Below, piece by piece: positions 20,726 through 30,974 of a DNA stretch of 64,000 nt. A program made the translations under genes and the position numbers. This DNA is from Cephalopachus bancanus. Lineage: Eukaryota > Chordata > Mammalia > Primates > Tarsiidae. Position 1 is the stretch's first letter, and each line of letters starts with the position of its first letter. The notes beneath the pieces are model-generated. The model was given only the letters and a program-made list of their open reading frames with translations. It had not been told where the DNA came from and made no database searches. The DNA is taken from assembly GCA_027257055.1 (NCBI GenBank), contig JAPVLO010000401.1, positions 1 through 64,000 of the forward strand. Direction: 5' to 3'.

Positions 20726-20778
20726 AAATTTTCTATTTCTATTATGTCTAGTACAATCTAATATGACATAAGTCTTTT

Positions 20779-20907
20779 TGGTCATATTGGCCCATGCCTG
20801 TAATCCCAGCAGTTTCGGAGGCTGAGGCGATAGAATTGTTTGAGCCAAGGAGTTTGAGGCCTGCGTAACATAGCAAGACTGCATATCTATTAAGAAATTT
20901 AAAAATA
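20779..20907 (+). mobile_element. Free old left Alu monomer
   Basis: CATGCCTGTAATCCCAGCAG to CATATCTATTAAGAAATTTAA, one arm with an A-rich end. Looks like a FLAM-type relic. Confidence 0.75.
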
Positions 20908-20909
20908 CT

Positions 20910-21200
20910 GCTGGGCATGGTGGCTCACACCTGTAATCCCACTACTTTAGTGGACTGAGGCAAGAGGATTGCCTGAGTCTAGGGGTTTGAGATCAGCCTG
21001 GGCAACTTGACGAGACCTCGTCTCTACAATAAATCAAAAAATTAGCTTGGCATGGTGGCATGCACCTGTAGTTCCAGCTACTTGGAAAACTGAGGCAGAA
21101 AGGATTACCTGAGTCCAGCAGGTCGAGGTTGCGGTGGCTGTGAGTGTGCTACTGCACTCTAGCCTGGGTGACAGAGTGAGACTCCAACTCGAAAAAAGAA
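20910..21200 (+). mobile_element. Alu, T type
   Basis: Follows the free left monomer directly, so three same-strand arms are in line. Confidence 0.94.
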
Positions 21201-21398
21201 TGTTAAAAACAAAAGTTTCTGTATCATGAGAAACAGTACTGTGGACCTCTGTTTCCTGTTCTGATTAAGATAGCCAGACCGTAGTTCATTTTAAAGTAGG
21301 TTAGAAGAATCATGACAAATTATATGCTTGAATATATTCCTTCCAAATTTGGATTGAACTGAACCCTTTGGTGTTTGGATTTTCAGGATCACCTGGGG

Positions 21399-21745
21399 GG
21401 CAGTGGTGCATGCTCACGGCCACCACAGCCTTGACCTGCTGAGCCAGGCTATCTTTCCGCCTTAGCCTTCCAAGTAACTGGAACTACAAGGTGCATGCCA
21501 CCACGCCCAGCTAATTTTTTGATTTATTGTAGAGATGAGGTCTCGTCAAGTTGCCCAGGCTGATCTCAAACCCCTAGACTACGTGCCATCAAGCCCAGCT
21601 AATTTTTTTTTTTTTTTTTTTTTATAATTGAGATGAGGTCTTACCAAGTTTCCCAGGCTGGTCTTGAACCTGTGGGCTTAGGCAGTCCTCTAACCTTGGC
21701 CTCCCAAAGTGCTGAGATTATAGGCATGCGTCACTGCGCCCGGCC
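21399..21745 (-). mobile_element. Chimeric Alu with duplicated left-arm segment
   Basis: A right arm and first left-arm part (to CCCCTAGACTAC) are followed by a right-arm end (GTGCCATCAAGCCCAGCTAA), a second linker and a full left arm. The tail is missing. Confidence 0.88.
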
Positions 21746-22458
21746 AGGATGAACTTTTACAATGGGGGACATTTTTAGAAATAGAGTATAAAAATATTTT
21801 TCACATATCGTGCATTCAAAAGTCTTATGTTTGAAGAAGACTCTTTCGTCGGATTTTGGTTTACTTTTATCAGAAGTTCTTTCTAATACAGAATAGGAAA
21901 GGAAATTTTGCTTTTGAACAGTTTTGTAGGTGGTTTTCTTTTCTTTGTTGTTGTTGTGGGTCCTCACATCAAATTTAGGGCCGGTTTTTAATTTTTTTTA
22001 AATTAAAACTATCTTTGTGAAAGTTTAGTGTTATTTTCTCCCCCCAGAATTGTTCTTTAAATATTTCACCTCAGTATAGGTAAACACAGTTAGCCTATAG
22101 TAGACTATAGGTTTATTTGCACTTATTTCATTTGCTGTAAAATTTGTTAGGGTGAAGCTTTTAGTTTTTTGAATCTGAAGGTGTTGCTTTAATAGTGTTA
22201 CTAGGCATTATTCCACGTAGCATCTAGACCATACTTGCTAATTAGAGTGCTGTATTTCATCTACTTTCAGGGTTTGCTGTTACCTCTGCAGTCATGTTTG
22301 ATCATTGGGGGAAAAGAACTAGAAGTCAGAGGCTATTGTTCCTTCCAGACTTAGTGGTTGAGTAATAATTAGTTAGAGGCATTGTTGATCTGGAAGGGAT
22401 TAAATCTTACCCTTTCTTTGATTTAAGAGTAATGCAGAGTAGGTGTCACTTAAAACTC
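21746..22458. other. Unique intron 2 sequence
   Basis: About 710 bp. The minus strand holds a short open stretch with HKTFECTICEKYF, weakly like a C2H2 finger start. No second zinc-binding His is convincingly placed. Confidence 0.5.
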
Positions 22459-22743
22459 TTTTTTTTTTTTTTTGAGTTGGAGTCTCAGTCTGTCGCCCAG
22501 ACTGGAGTGCAGTGTCCGCTCCCGGCCACCGCAGCCTCGACCTGCTGGGCTCCGGCGATCCTTCCACCTTAGCCTTCCAAGTAGCCGGAATTACAGGCAT
22601 GCGCTACCATGCCCGGCTGATTTTTTGACTTATAGAAATGAGGTCTCGCTGCCCAGGCGGGTTTCAAACCCGCGGGCTCAGGCAATCCACTCATCTCAGC
22701 CTCCCAAAGGCACGGGATTACAGGCTGAGCCACCGAGCCCAGC
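22459..22743 (-). mobile_element. Alu, Y type
   Basis: Close to the young consensus. The linker is shortened to TTTGACTTATAGAAATGAG. Confidence 0.95.
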
Positions 22744-22762
22744 TAATCTTTTTTTTTTTTTA

Positions 22763-22920
22763 TATTAGAAAATAGAGTTTATTTAGAATGTAAATTAGGG
22801 AGAGAGAGAAAGAGATGATTCACCTCCCCAAGGTAGGGGAGGGGAGCAAAACTTAAGAAGACATGGCCTGGACAGAGCTCAAAGAGGACATGACCACATT
22901 ATAGCTTAGCAAGGCAGTGA
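22763..22920 (-). mobile_element. Unrecognised retroposon, copy 2
   Basis: Homologous to 9787-9921, with the same order: CACTGCCTTGCTAAG start, C-rich block, CTCTTTCTCTCTCTCCC, then AAATAAACTC about 20 nt before a poly(A) end (seen as a T-run at 22749-22762). AATAAA close to the tail suggests a Pol II polyadenylated parent RNA. It lies between two minus-strand Alus. Confidence 0.65.
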
Positions 22921-22930
22921 CTTTTAAAAT

Positions 22931-23217
22931 TTTTTTTTTCTTTTTTGAGTTGGAAGTCTCATTCTGTTTCCCAGACTGGAGAGCAGTGGCAGGCTTGCAG
23001 CTACCGCAGCTTCGACCTGCTTGGCTCAGGCAATTCTTTCGCCTTAGCCTTTCAAGTAGTTGGAACTACAGGTACACGCCACCATACCCAGCTATTGATT
23101 GATTGATTGGTTGTAGAGATGAGGTCTTGCCAAATTGTCCAGGCTGGTCTCGAACCCCTGGGCTCAGGAAATCCTCTTGCCCCAGCCTCCCAAAGTGTTG
23201 GGATTATAGGCATGAGC
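22931..23217 (-). mobile_element. Alu, T type
   Basis: The linker holds a (TTGA)n expansion (23092-23109). The extreme 5' end is lost. Confidence 0.92.
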
Positions 23218-23520
23218 ATTAAGACGAAACAACGGAATTCTTCATTGTTACAAAAATTGGTAACAAGAATGACATTGTCCCAAATACTAACATTAAGGCA
23301 CTTTTTATTTATGTGGTGTGACTTGTGAGATAACTTTAAACCAGTCTGTGATTATTGTTTATTACTTGGATTGAAAATTAAGACTGAGTTTAGTAATCTT
23401 GAATCAGGAAATTGATAGAAACACTGATTATTTCTATGTGAATATCAAATGAAATTAGTTAATTTCTATAGACTATAAGTATTGCCTTGTAATTTTGTTT
23501 CTTCTAGATTTACTTTATTT
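23218..23520. other. Unique intron 2 sequence
   Basis: Nothing recognised. Confidence 0.6.
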
Positions 23521-23649
23521 GCATTTTTTTGGTAGAGACAGTATCTTGCTGTTTTGCTTAGGCTGGTCTTGGACTCCTGTCTCAAAGGAATCCTGCTTCC
23601 TCAGCCTCCCAGAGTGCTGGGATAACAGGCATGAACCACCACACCTGAC
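23521..23649 (-). mobile_element. Free old left Alu monomer
   Basis: GGTAGAGACAGTATCTTGCT to ACCACACCTGACC, with no right arm. Confidence 0.78.
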
Positions 23650-23957
23650 CGTTAAATATTTTAAAAAGTAACTATTAGCTCTGGGAACCTCAGACATCAA
23701 TTTATATAAATAAATGTTAGGGTCAGGAGTTTTAAGTAAGAAGGAAGAAATGTTATGACTTCGTCTACTTAACTAAAAAATCTAGCAAATCTGTTTGGAA
23801 TCAGAATGTCCCGTAATACTGTTTAGATAGTCATGTCAATTGCAAATGGTGGTATTGCCTCACTTGACAGACTTGTTTAACATAAAAAGGTTTTGTTTTT
23901 CAGTAAAAATTGTCCTGACTGATTTGTTTATAGAGTTTCGGGTTTTATATAGTCTCT
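23650..23957. other. Unique intron 2 sequence
   Basis: Nothing recognised. Confidence 0.6.
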
Positions 23958-24261
23958 TATTTTATTTATTTATTTATTTTTTGAGTTGGAGTCTCACTTT
24001 GTCTCCCGGATTAGAGTGCAGTGGCATGCTCCCGGCCACAGCAGCCTTGACCTGCTTGGCTCTGGTGATCCTTCCACCTCAGTTTTCCAAGTATCTGTAA
24101 CTACAGGCGCATGCTGCCATGCCTGGCTCATTTTTTACTTATTGTAGAGACAGGTCTCTCCAAGTTGCCCGGGTGGGTCTCAAACCCCCAGGCTCAGGCA
24201 GTCCACTGGCCTCAGCCTCCCAAAGTGCTGGGATTACAGGTGTAAGCCACCATGCCTGGCC
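23958..24261 (-). mobile_element. Alu, M type
   Basis: Full length with a TTTA-rich tail. It ends about 450 bp before exon 3. Confidence 0.94.
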
Positions 24262-24713
24262 TAATAATTTAATTCTTATTCTTTGAAGTAAAAAAAATCA
24301 GTGTCTGTTAATTAAGTTATTGATCATTTTATTAATTTTGTTTGTTTATGCCTTTATATTTTCCTGATATTTAAAACTAATAGATATTCCTTTGTAGTAA
24401 ATACAAAAATGTAAATAATGACTCATGATTCCAATTAATTAGGGATATACTTTTAATCTATTTCTTTCTCAGTAGTACCTTGTGACTGGTGTGTCAGTTT
24501 CTTATTGAAGGAGTGAACAGCAGCCTTAAGGTGGTAGGGTTAAAACTGTGCCTTATACTTGGACATTTAGAATGTTTAATGTAATAAGCATACATTACAT
24601 GACTTGTCAATTGAAGACTTGCAATGTGTTCTTTTGAACTTACAGGAATCAAACTCTTTGTTGAGATAAGTGATGAAAACTAATATGGTTCTCTCTCTTT
24701 TTTTTTTAAACAG
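24262..24713. other. Intron 2 end, repeat-free lead into exon 3
   Basis: Ends in CTCTCTCTTTTTTTTTTAAACAG, a strong pyrimidine tract. Confidence 0.7.
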
Positions 24714-24821
24714 GTATTTGTTTGCTTATGGAAAGGTTGTAAAGTATATAACACTCCATCAACCAGTCAAAGTTGGTTACAGAGGCATATGCTGACACAC
24801 AGTGGAGACAAACCTTTCAAG
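24714..24821 (+). CDS. AEBP2: AEBP2 exon 3 (zinc finger 2)
   Basis: A 108-nt exon of exactly 36 codons, phase 0 on both sides, after acceptor tttttttaaacag and before a consensus donor aag|gtatgt. It encodes [16 protein letters not shown] and on to HSGDKPFK. This is a Gli/Kruppel-type finger with a C-X4-C pair (CLWKGC), an H-X3-H pair (HMLTH) and the HSGDKPFK linker to the next finger. Because the exon is a multiple of three, skipping it would remove finger 2 without a frameshift. No such skipping is shown here. Confidence 0.98.
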
Positions 24822-25041
24822 GTATGTTTTTTTTTAAACTTCAAGTTAAGCTGACATGTTTCTTAATAGGCGTATTTTTGCTTTTCTAAAATATTTTTAA
24901 AATAACCATTTGTTTTAACATTTCTGTAGATGCATGGGATTTTAAAAGTAGATGGAGGTTAAGATCATTAATCTAAATTTTTTCTATTTGGCCAACAAAA
25001 AGAGTCGCTGTTAGGTTAGGGTCTTGAAAATAGCTAGTGGG

Positions 25042-25203
25042 AGCTGGGTTTGGTGGCTTGTGCCTGTAGTTCCAGCTACTTGGAAGGCTGACATGGAATG
25101 ATCTCCTGAACCCAGCAGTTCCAGACTGCGGTGGCCGTGAGTGTGCCACTGCACCTCCAGTCTGGAAGACAGAGTGGGACTCCAACTCAAGAAAAAAAAA
25201 AAG
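25042..25203 (+). mobile_element. Free Alu right arm with target-site duplication
   Basis: Starts at the right-arm boundary (GCTGGGTTTGGTGGC). Perfect 16-bp GAAAATAGCTAGTGGG repeats (25026-25041 and 25204-25219). Confidence 0.93.
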
Positions 25204-25366
25204 GAAAATAGCTAGTGGGGACAGACTAATGACTTGAAGTCATATTGGTTGGTGTTAACACCGTATGGTCTAATGTTTTTTCACAGTCAAAAGCTTCGGC
25301 CTTTTCATTAGTGATCAACATTGACTTTATATAAAATAAATGGTAGAACATTAAGAAATTGATTTC

Positions 25367-25491
25367 GGGGACGGGGAGACACCTCTTATCAACAAGGGTG
25401 CCTGAATGAAGCATATTTGTATACCTAACCCTTAACTGTACCCCACAATATCATAATAAAAAATACTGATTATATAAAAAAAAGAAACTGA
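25367..25491 (+). mobile_element. L1-3'-end-like short insertion, copy 3
   Basis: Plus-strand copy: GGGGAGACACCTCTTATCAA, then TATACCTAACCCTTAACTG, TACCCCACAATATC and an A-rich tail. Near-perfect 14-bp repeats AAGAAATTGATTTC (25353-25366) and AAGAAACTGATTTC (25492-25505) flank it, showing retroposition of a severely 5'-truncated element. Confidence 0.6.
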
Positions 25492-25706
25492 TTTCTTTCA
25501 CTCATTTTTGAGGTCATACTACTGAACTTTGTTGTAAATCATTGTCAAATTAGATGTATTCTGGGAAATCTTTATAAAGATAAGTTTCTGTAAAAATTTT
25601 TCCATCTATTTTCTCTTCATTAAAAATTAAATAAAATATTTTCATTTCTGAATATGGAAAACATATACCACAGAGATTAAAAGTTTGTGTTTTAAGAATT
25701 TTGATA

Positions 25707-25991
25707 GGCCGGGCACGGTGGCTCAAGCCTATAATCCCAGCACTTTGAGAGGCTGAGGTGAGAGGATTGCCCGAGCTCACAGGTTCGAGACCACCCTGGG
25801 CAACTTGGTGAGACCTCATCTCTATAATAAATTTTTTAAAAATGAGCCGGGCATGGTGGTGCATGCCTATAGTTCTAGCTACTTGGAAGGCTGAGAAGGA
25901 AGAATCACTTGAGCCCAGCAGGTTGAGGCTGCGGTGGCTGTGAGTGTGCCACTGCACTCCAGCCTGGGCGACAGAGTGAGACTCCAAAAAA
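25707..25991 (+). mobile_element. Alu, T type
   Basis: GGCCGGGCACGGTGGCTCAA start. Keeps CAACTTGGTGAGACC. Confidence 0.94.
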
Positions 25992-26094
25992 GACATACCT
26001 AGAGAATTGTTGCTCCTCCTCCTGTTTCCATATCTTCTCTTTTTCCCAAGTGTATACACTTCTGTTACTCATTTCTTGTGAATTCTTCTATTGT

Positions 26095-26386
26095 TGTTTT
26101 TTTTTTTGAGTTGGAGTCTTACTCTGTTGCTCAGACGGGACTGAAGTGCAGTGGCGTGCTTCTGGCCACTGCAGCCTCGACCTTCTGGGCTCCGGCAATC
26201 CTTCCGCCTCAGCCTTCCAAGTAGCTGGAACTACAGGTGCGCGCTACCACGCCCGACTAATTTTTGATTTATTGTGGAGATGAGGCCAAGTTGCTCGGGT
26301 GGGTCTCGAACTCACAGGCTCAGGAAATCCGCTCGTCTCAGCCTCCCAAAGTGCTGGGAATACAGACTGAGCCATGGAGCCCGGCC
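26095..26386 (-). mobile_element. Alu, M type
   Basis: Small insertion GGGACTGAAG near the start of the right arm. The GAGGCCAAGTTG segment is shortened. Confidence 0.93.
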
Positions 26387-26461
26387 TTCGTCTACTATTT
26401 CTTTATGTAACTACAGGCAAGTAAATAATGTAGTGTTTTTCTTATTTCTTTCTTTCTTTAC

Positions 26462-26749
26462 TTTTTTTTTTTGAGTTGTAATCTCACTCTATTTCCCAGG
26501 CTGGAGTGCAGTGGCATGCTTATTGCCAGTCCACTACCTGCTGAACTCAGGCAATCCTTCTGCCTCAGCCTTCCAAGTAGCTGGAACTATAGGTATACAC
26601 CACCACTCCTGGCTAATTTTTTAGTTTATTGTAGAGACAGGGTCTTGCCAAGTTGCTCAGGCTGGTCTCGAACCCCTGGGCTCAGGCAGTCCTCTCGCCT
26701 TGGCCTCCCAAAGTGCTGGGATTATAGGCATGAACCACTGTGCCTGGCT
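26462..26749 (-). mobile_element. Alu, T type
   Basis: Ends GTGCCTGGC, where the tetranucleotide microsatellite begins. Confidence 0.94.
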
Positions 26750-26930
26750 TGCTTGCTTGCTTCCTTCCTTCCTTCCTTCCTTCCTTCCTTCCTTCCTTCC
26801 TTCCTTCCTTCCTTTCTTCCTTCCTTCCTTTTTCTTTCTCTTCCTTCCTTCCTTTCTTTCTTTCTTCCTTCTTTCCTTTCTTTCTTTCTTTCTTTCTTTC
26901 GTTCCTTTTCTTTCTTTTCTTTCTTTCTTG
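26749..26930. repeat. CT-rich tetranucleotide microsatellite
   Basis: (TTGC)n passes into (TTCC)n, then mixed TTTC/TTCC repeats. It is an almost unbroken polypyrimidine tract of about 180 nt. It sits where the poly(A) tail of the minus-strand Alu at 26931 should be, so it is probably that expanded tail. Confidence 0.95.
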
Positions 26931-27174
26931 CAGTGGCACACTCACGGTCATTGCAACCTCAACTGACTGGGTTTGGGCAATCTTTCCATTTCAGCCTTCC
27001 AAGTAGCTGGAACTACAGGCGCATGCTACTATGCCTGGCTAATTTTTTGATTTATTTTAGAGATGAGGTCTCGCGATGTTGGTCAGGCTGGTCTTGAGCC
27101 CTCTGGCTCAGGCAATCCTCTCACCTCCACCTTCCAAAGTGTTGGGATTACAGGCATGAGCAATTGTGCCTGAC
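26931..27174 (-). mobile_element. Alu, M type, tail lost in microsatellite
   Basis: Begins at GCAGTGGCACACTCACGG. The right-arm end and tail are replaced by the CT-rich repeat. Confidence 0.9.
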
Positions 27175-27193
27175 TCTCTTCTTTTATTTTCCT

Positions 27194-27482
27194 CTTTTTT
27201 TTTTTGAGTTGGAGTCTCACTCTGTCGCCCAGACTGGAGTGCAGTGGCTGCTCCCGGCCACCGCAGCCTCAACCTGCTGGGCTCCGGCGATCCTTCCACC
27301 TCAGCCTTCCGAGTAGCCGGAATTACAGGCGCGTGCTGCCACGCCCGGCTGATTTTTTGATTTATTGTAGAGATGAGGTCTCACCAAGTTGCCCAGGCGG
27401 GTCTCGAACCTGTGGGCTCAGGCAGTCCACTCACCTTAGTCTCCCAAGACGCAGGATTACAGACTGAGCCACTGAGCCTGGC
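27194..27482 (-). mobile_element. Alu, M type
   Basis: Near-consensus right arm. CTCCCAAGACGCAGGATTAC carries small changes. Confidence 0.94.
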
Positions 27483-27483
27483 T

Positions 27484-27780
27484 TTTTTTTTTTTTTTTTT
27501 AAAGACAAGGTCTTGCTCTGCTACCTAGGCTGGAATGAAGTGACATAATCATGGCTTATTGCAGACTCAACCTTTTGGGCTCCAGCTTCCATCCCAGCCT
27601 CTTGAGTAGCATAGCTGGGACTATAGGCATAAGCAACTACACTTGGCCAATTAGAAGAATGTTTTTTTGTTGGGATGGGGTCTCACTTTTGCCCAGGCTG
27701 CTCTCAAATTCCTGGGCTCAAGCATTCCTCCTGCCTTTGCCTCCCAAAGTGCTGGGATTGCTGAGCCACTGTGCCCAATA
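27484..27780 (-). mobile_element. Alu, J type
   Basis: AAGACAAGGTCTTGCTCTGC and CATAATCATGGCTTATTGCAG are ancestral features. It directly adjoins the previous Alu. Confidence 0.88.
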
Positions 27781-28036
27781 TTTTTTTCACTCAGTATTGG
27801 TGAGATTTGTCCAAATTGTTGTATGTGCCAACCGGTTTTGAAAATTGTATAGTATTCCATTATACAATAAATTATCTTGCTATTAGCATTTGTCTTGTTT
27901 CCAGTCCTTGGCTACTATTAACCAGGGTGTCCTGTGGACATTATTCCACATGTCTTCTTATTACACATATATACTCTTTTCCTCTTGGCTATATAATAAT
28001 GTAGTATTGTCAGTCCTTATATATAATATATATTTT
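27781..28036 (-). mobile_element. Old L1M LINE-1 fragment
   Basis: GAGATTTGTCCAAATTGTTG, GTATAGTATTCCATTATACA and GTTTCCAGTCCTTGGCTA follow the order of the antisense 3' part of old L1 elements (GGAATA...CTATGCAGCC region on the sense strand). Confidence 0.65.
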
Positions 28037-28326
28037 TTTTGTTTTTTTTTCTCTTTTTCTCCTGTTTCTTTTGAATCAGTTCACTGTGTTGCTCAGGCTA
28101 TAGTGCAGTGGCATGCTCATGGCTACTGCAGCCTCAGCCTGCTTGGCTCAGGCTATCCTAAGTAGCTGGAACTACAGGTGTGTGCCACCACAGTAGGCTA
28201 ATTTTTTTTTTTTTTGGTAGAGATGAGATTTCTCCAGGCTGGTCTCAAACCCCTGGACTCAGGCAGTTCTCTTGTCTCGGCCTCCCAAAGTGCTGGGATT
28301 ACAGGCATGAGCCACCGCACCTGGCT
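28037..28326 (-). mobile_element. Alu, T type
   Basis: Several small deletions in both arms (GGCTATCCTAAGTAGC; TTTCTCCAGGCTGG). Confidence 0.9.
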
Positions 28327-28397
28327 AAATTTAAGATAATTTTAAAAATACCAATATCTCTGACTAGTGGGCTTGGAATATTTAGAAAAAAATGTTA

Positions 28398-28686
28398 ACC
28401 GGGCTTGGTGGCTCAGCCTGTAATCCCGTGCCTTTGGGAGGCTGAGGTGAGTGGATTGCCTGAGCCCACAGGTTCGAGACCTGCCTGGGCAGTGAGACCT
28501 CATCTCTACAATAAATTAAAAAAAAATCAACTGGGCGTGGTAGCACATGCCTGTAATTCCGGCTACTTGGAAGGCTGAGGCAGAAGGATCACTGGAGCCC
28601 AGCAGGTTGAGGCTGCGGTGGCCGGGAGCGGCCACTGCACTCCAGTCTGGGCGACAGACTGAGACTCCAACTCAAAAAAAAAAAAA
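28398..28686 (+). mobile_element. Alu, Y type
   Basis: Flanks AAAAAAATGTTA and AAAAAAAGTTA. CAGTGAGACC confirms the hexamer loss. Confidence 0.95.
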
Positions 28687-28819
28687 GTTAAAGCAATTGG
28701 TTGCAAAATGTTTCTCATGTTAACTGTTATAGTATTGTGTGATTCACAAGGTAAAGTAAGGGTCAGAAATAACCATGACAGTCATGGCTTGAATGATGCG
28801 TCTCCATTGTTTGCACAGT

Positions 28820-29010
28820 GCATGCATATTTTATTACATGTTTTAACTACTCTATTTCTTACAATTATTTGAGTTCATTATTATTGCTACCCTCACTTTA
28901 TAGATAAGTAAACTGAGATAAGAGACTAAATATTTTTTTAGGGTCATGACCAGTTAGTGACAAATTTCATAATTTAGAGACAGCGTGAATCTGGGACTCT
29001 TATTTTATTC
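28820..29010 (-). mobile_element. MIR fragment
   Basis: ACTTTATAGATAAGTAAACTGAG followed by GTCATGACCAGTTAGTGAC resembles a reverse MIR. Confidence 0.6.
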
Positions 29011-29037
29011 ACCTTATCTTATTTCATCTTATCATTT

Positions 29038-29323
29038 TGATTTGAGTCTCACTCTTTTCCCCAGACCTCAGTGCAGTGGCATGATCTCATCTACTACAGC
29101 CTTGACTTACTGGGCTTAGGCAATCCTTCTACCTCAGCTTTCTAAATATCTGGTACTATAGGCACACGCCACCACAGCTGGCTAATTTTTTTTTTTTGGC
29201 TTATCATAGAGATGAGGTCTTGGCATGTTGCCCAGACAAGTCTCAGACTCCTGAGTTCAGGCAGTCCTTTTGTTGCTTCAGCCCCTCAAAGTACTGAGAT
29301 AACAGACATAAATCTCCTTGCCT
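29038..29323 (-). mobile_element. Alu, T type, diverged
   Basis: TTTGAGTCTCACTCTTTTCC to CCTTGCCTGATGG. Many point changes. Confidence 0.88.
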
Positions 29324-29337
29324 GATGGAATCCAGAG

Positions 29338-29637
29338 GTTTTTTTTTTTGGTTTTTTTTTGAGTTGGAGTCTCACTCTGTTGCCCAGACTGGAGTGCAGT
29401 GGTCGCTCCCGGCCACCGTAGCCTCGACCTGCTAGGCTACGGCGATCCTTCCGCCTCAGCCTTCTAAGTAGCTGGAACTACAGGTGCGCGCTACCACGCC
29501 CGGGCAATTTTTGATTTATTGTAGAGATGAGGTCTTGCCAAGTTGCCCAGGCGGGTCTCCAACCCGCGGGCTCAGGCAATCCACTCACCTCAGCCTCCCA
29601 AAGGTGTGGGATTACAGGCTGAGCCACCGAACCCGGA
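29338..29637 (-). mobile_element. Alu, M type, with target-site duplication
   Basis: GGAATCCAGAG at 29327-29337 and 29638-29648, directly beside the older Alu. Confidence 0.95.
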
Positions 29638-29648
29638 GGAATCCAGAG

Positions 29649-30435
29649 TTTTTAATCATGTTATTATGGTGTATTCTCAAAATGAAGAAATTAGCATTTC
29701 TGTATGAGATTTTTTTGTCTCTCAGATTACCTGCTAATCTGCTGTGAAACTGAGGATCTGTGTTTCAGTAGCCTCTTGTAGACTTTCCTAGCACTTCTGT
29801 GAATATGAGACTATCTAAGCTTTAATCAAGACACTTTTAGAATCGCTTCATCTGAGTAAATCTGTTTGAAAAAATAAAACCTCACTCATTTCATATTTCA
29901 AACTTGAGAATAGCTACTTGACCACAGTTTGGGAGAGAGAGCATTTCAAACAGTCAACGTCCATCAACTTGTTTCTTTTTCATCAGTACCCCGTATATAC
30001 TGGCTTAAATTCAGTGATCACTGATATATTTATGAGTGGGACATTTACTCTTTTCGATCTAAATGCTACTAGGGCCTCTTCTTTGCTGTCTTGAAGGAAC
30101 ATAATGACTCCAAGAGCCTACTGGGTTACTTTACAGATATTTTTGGGTGGAGTCATAAAATCCCTCTGAATTTAAACTAGAGGGCTTGAATCTGAACTTT
30201 TATTGTCATCTCTGCCTTAGTTGTAGTGAAGTAGTTCTAATATTTGAAATGTGGAGTTTTTAAACAGATTTAACTAAATCTTTTAAAAATACTAAACCAA
30301 TACTAAACTGGGAACCCATTGGCAAAGGGTTGATAACTTTAAAAATAATAAAGTAAGTAAAATAAATATTGTTTTGCTTATTCTATGGTCTGATAGAAAT
30401 ATATGTGACCCACATATGCCATTTTGTCCTAGTAC
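29649..30435. other. Unique intron 3 sequence
   Basis: About 790 bp without a recognised repeat. Confidence 0.6.
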
Positions 30436-30744
30436 TGTCGGGCACGGTGGCTCATGCCTGTAATCCCCGCAGTTTGGGAGGTGGAGGTGAGAGGATTGCC
30501 TGACCTGAACCCAGGGGTTCGAGACTAGCCCGGGCAACTTGATGAGATCTCGTCTCTATGGTAAATCAAAAATTAGCTGAATGTGGTAGTGGTGCATGCC
30601 TGTAGTTCTAGCTACTTGGAAGGCTGGGGCAGAAGTATCACCTGAGCCCAGCAAGTCAAGGCTGTGGTGGCTGTGAGCGTGCCACTGCATTCCAGCCAAG
30701 ATGACAGAGTGGAGCTCCAACTCAAAATAAGTAAATAAAAAAAA
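30436..30744 (+). mobile_element. Alu, T type
   Basis: Small insertion GACCTGAACCC in the left arm. TAAG/TAAA-rich tail. Confidence 0.92.
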
Positions 30745-30974
30745 TTTTTCTTTAAGTTCTAGAACCACAATAAAATAATTAAAAAGGAAACAAGTGAAAA
30801 TAATTTAAATAGTATTTTTGATTTAACCTAACATTATTTCAACAGTTTATCAATATAGAAAATGAATACAATGTACGTTCCAAATCGTGGTGTGTATTTT
30901 ACCCTTAGAGCATATCTGAATTCAGACTAGTCATATTTCAGATGCTGACAAGTTATATGTGTCTAATGAATATA

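Noticed and set aside
25550..26059. Minus-strand frame of 169 codons
   Set aside because: Mostly antisense translation of the plus-strand Alu at 25707-25991 plus AT-rich flanks.
26749..26930. CRISPR-like repetitive array
   Set aside because: The units are 4-nt microsatellite repeats with no spacers, and the DNA is primate.
26471..27097. 208-codon open frame rich in Ser, Phe, Leu and Pro
   Set aside because: It is antisense Alu read through a CT microsatellite into another Alu. No independent coding evidence.
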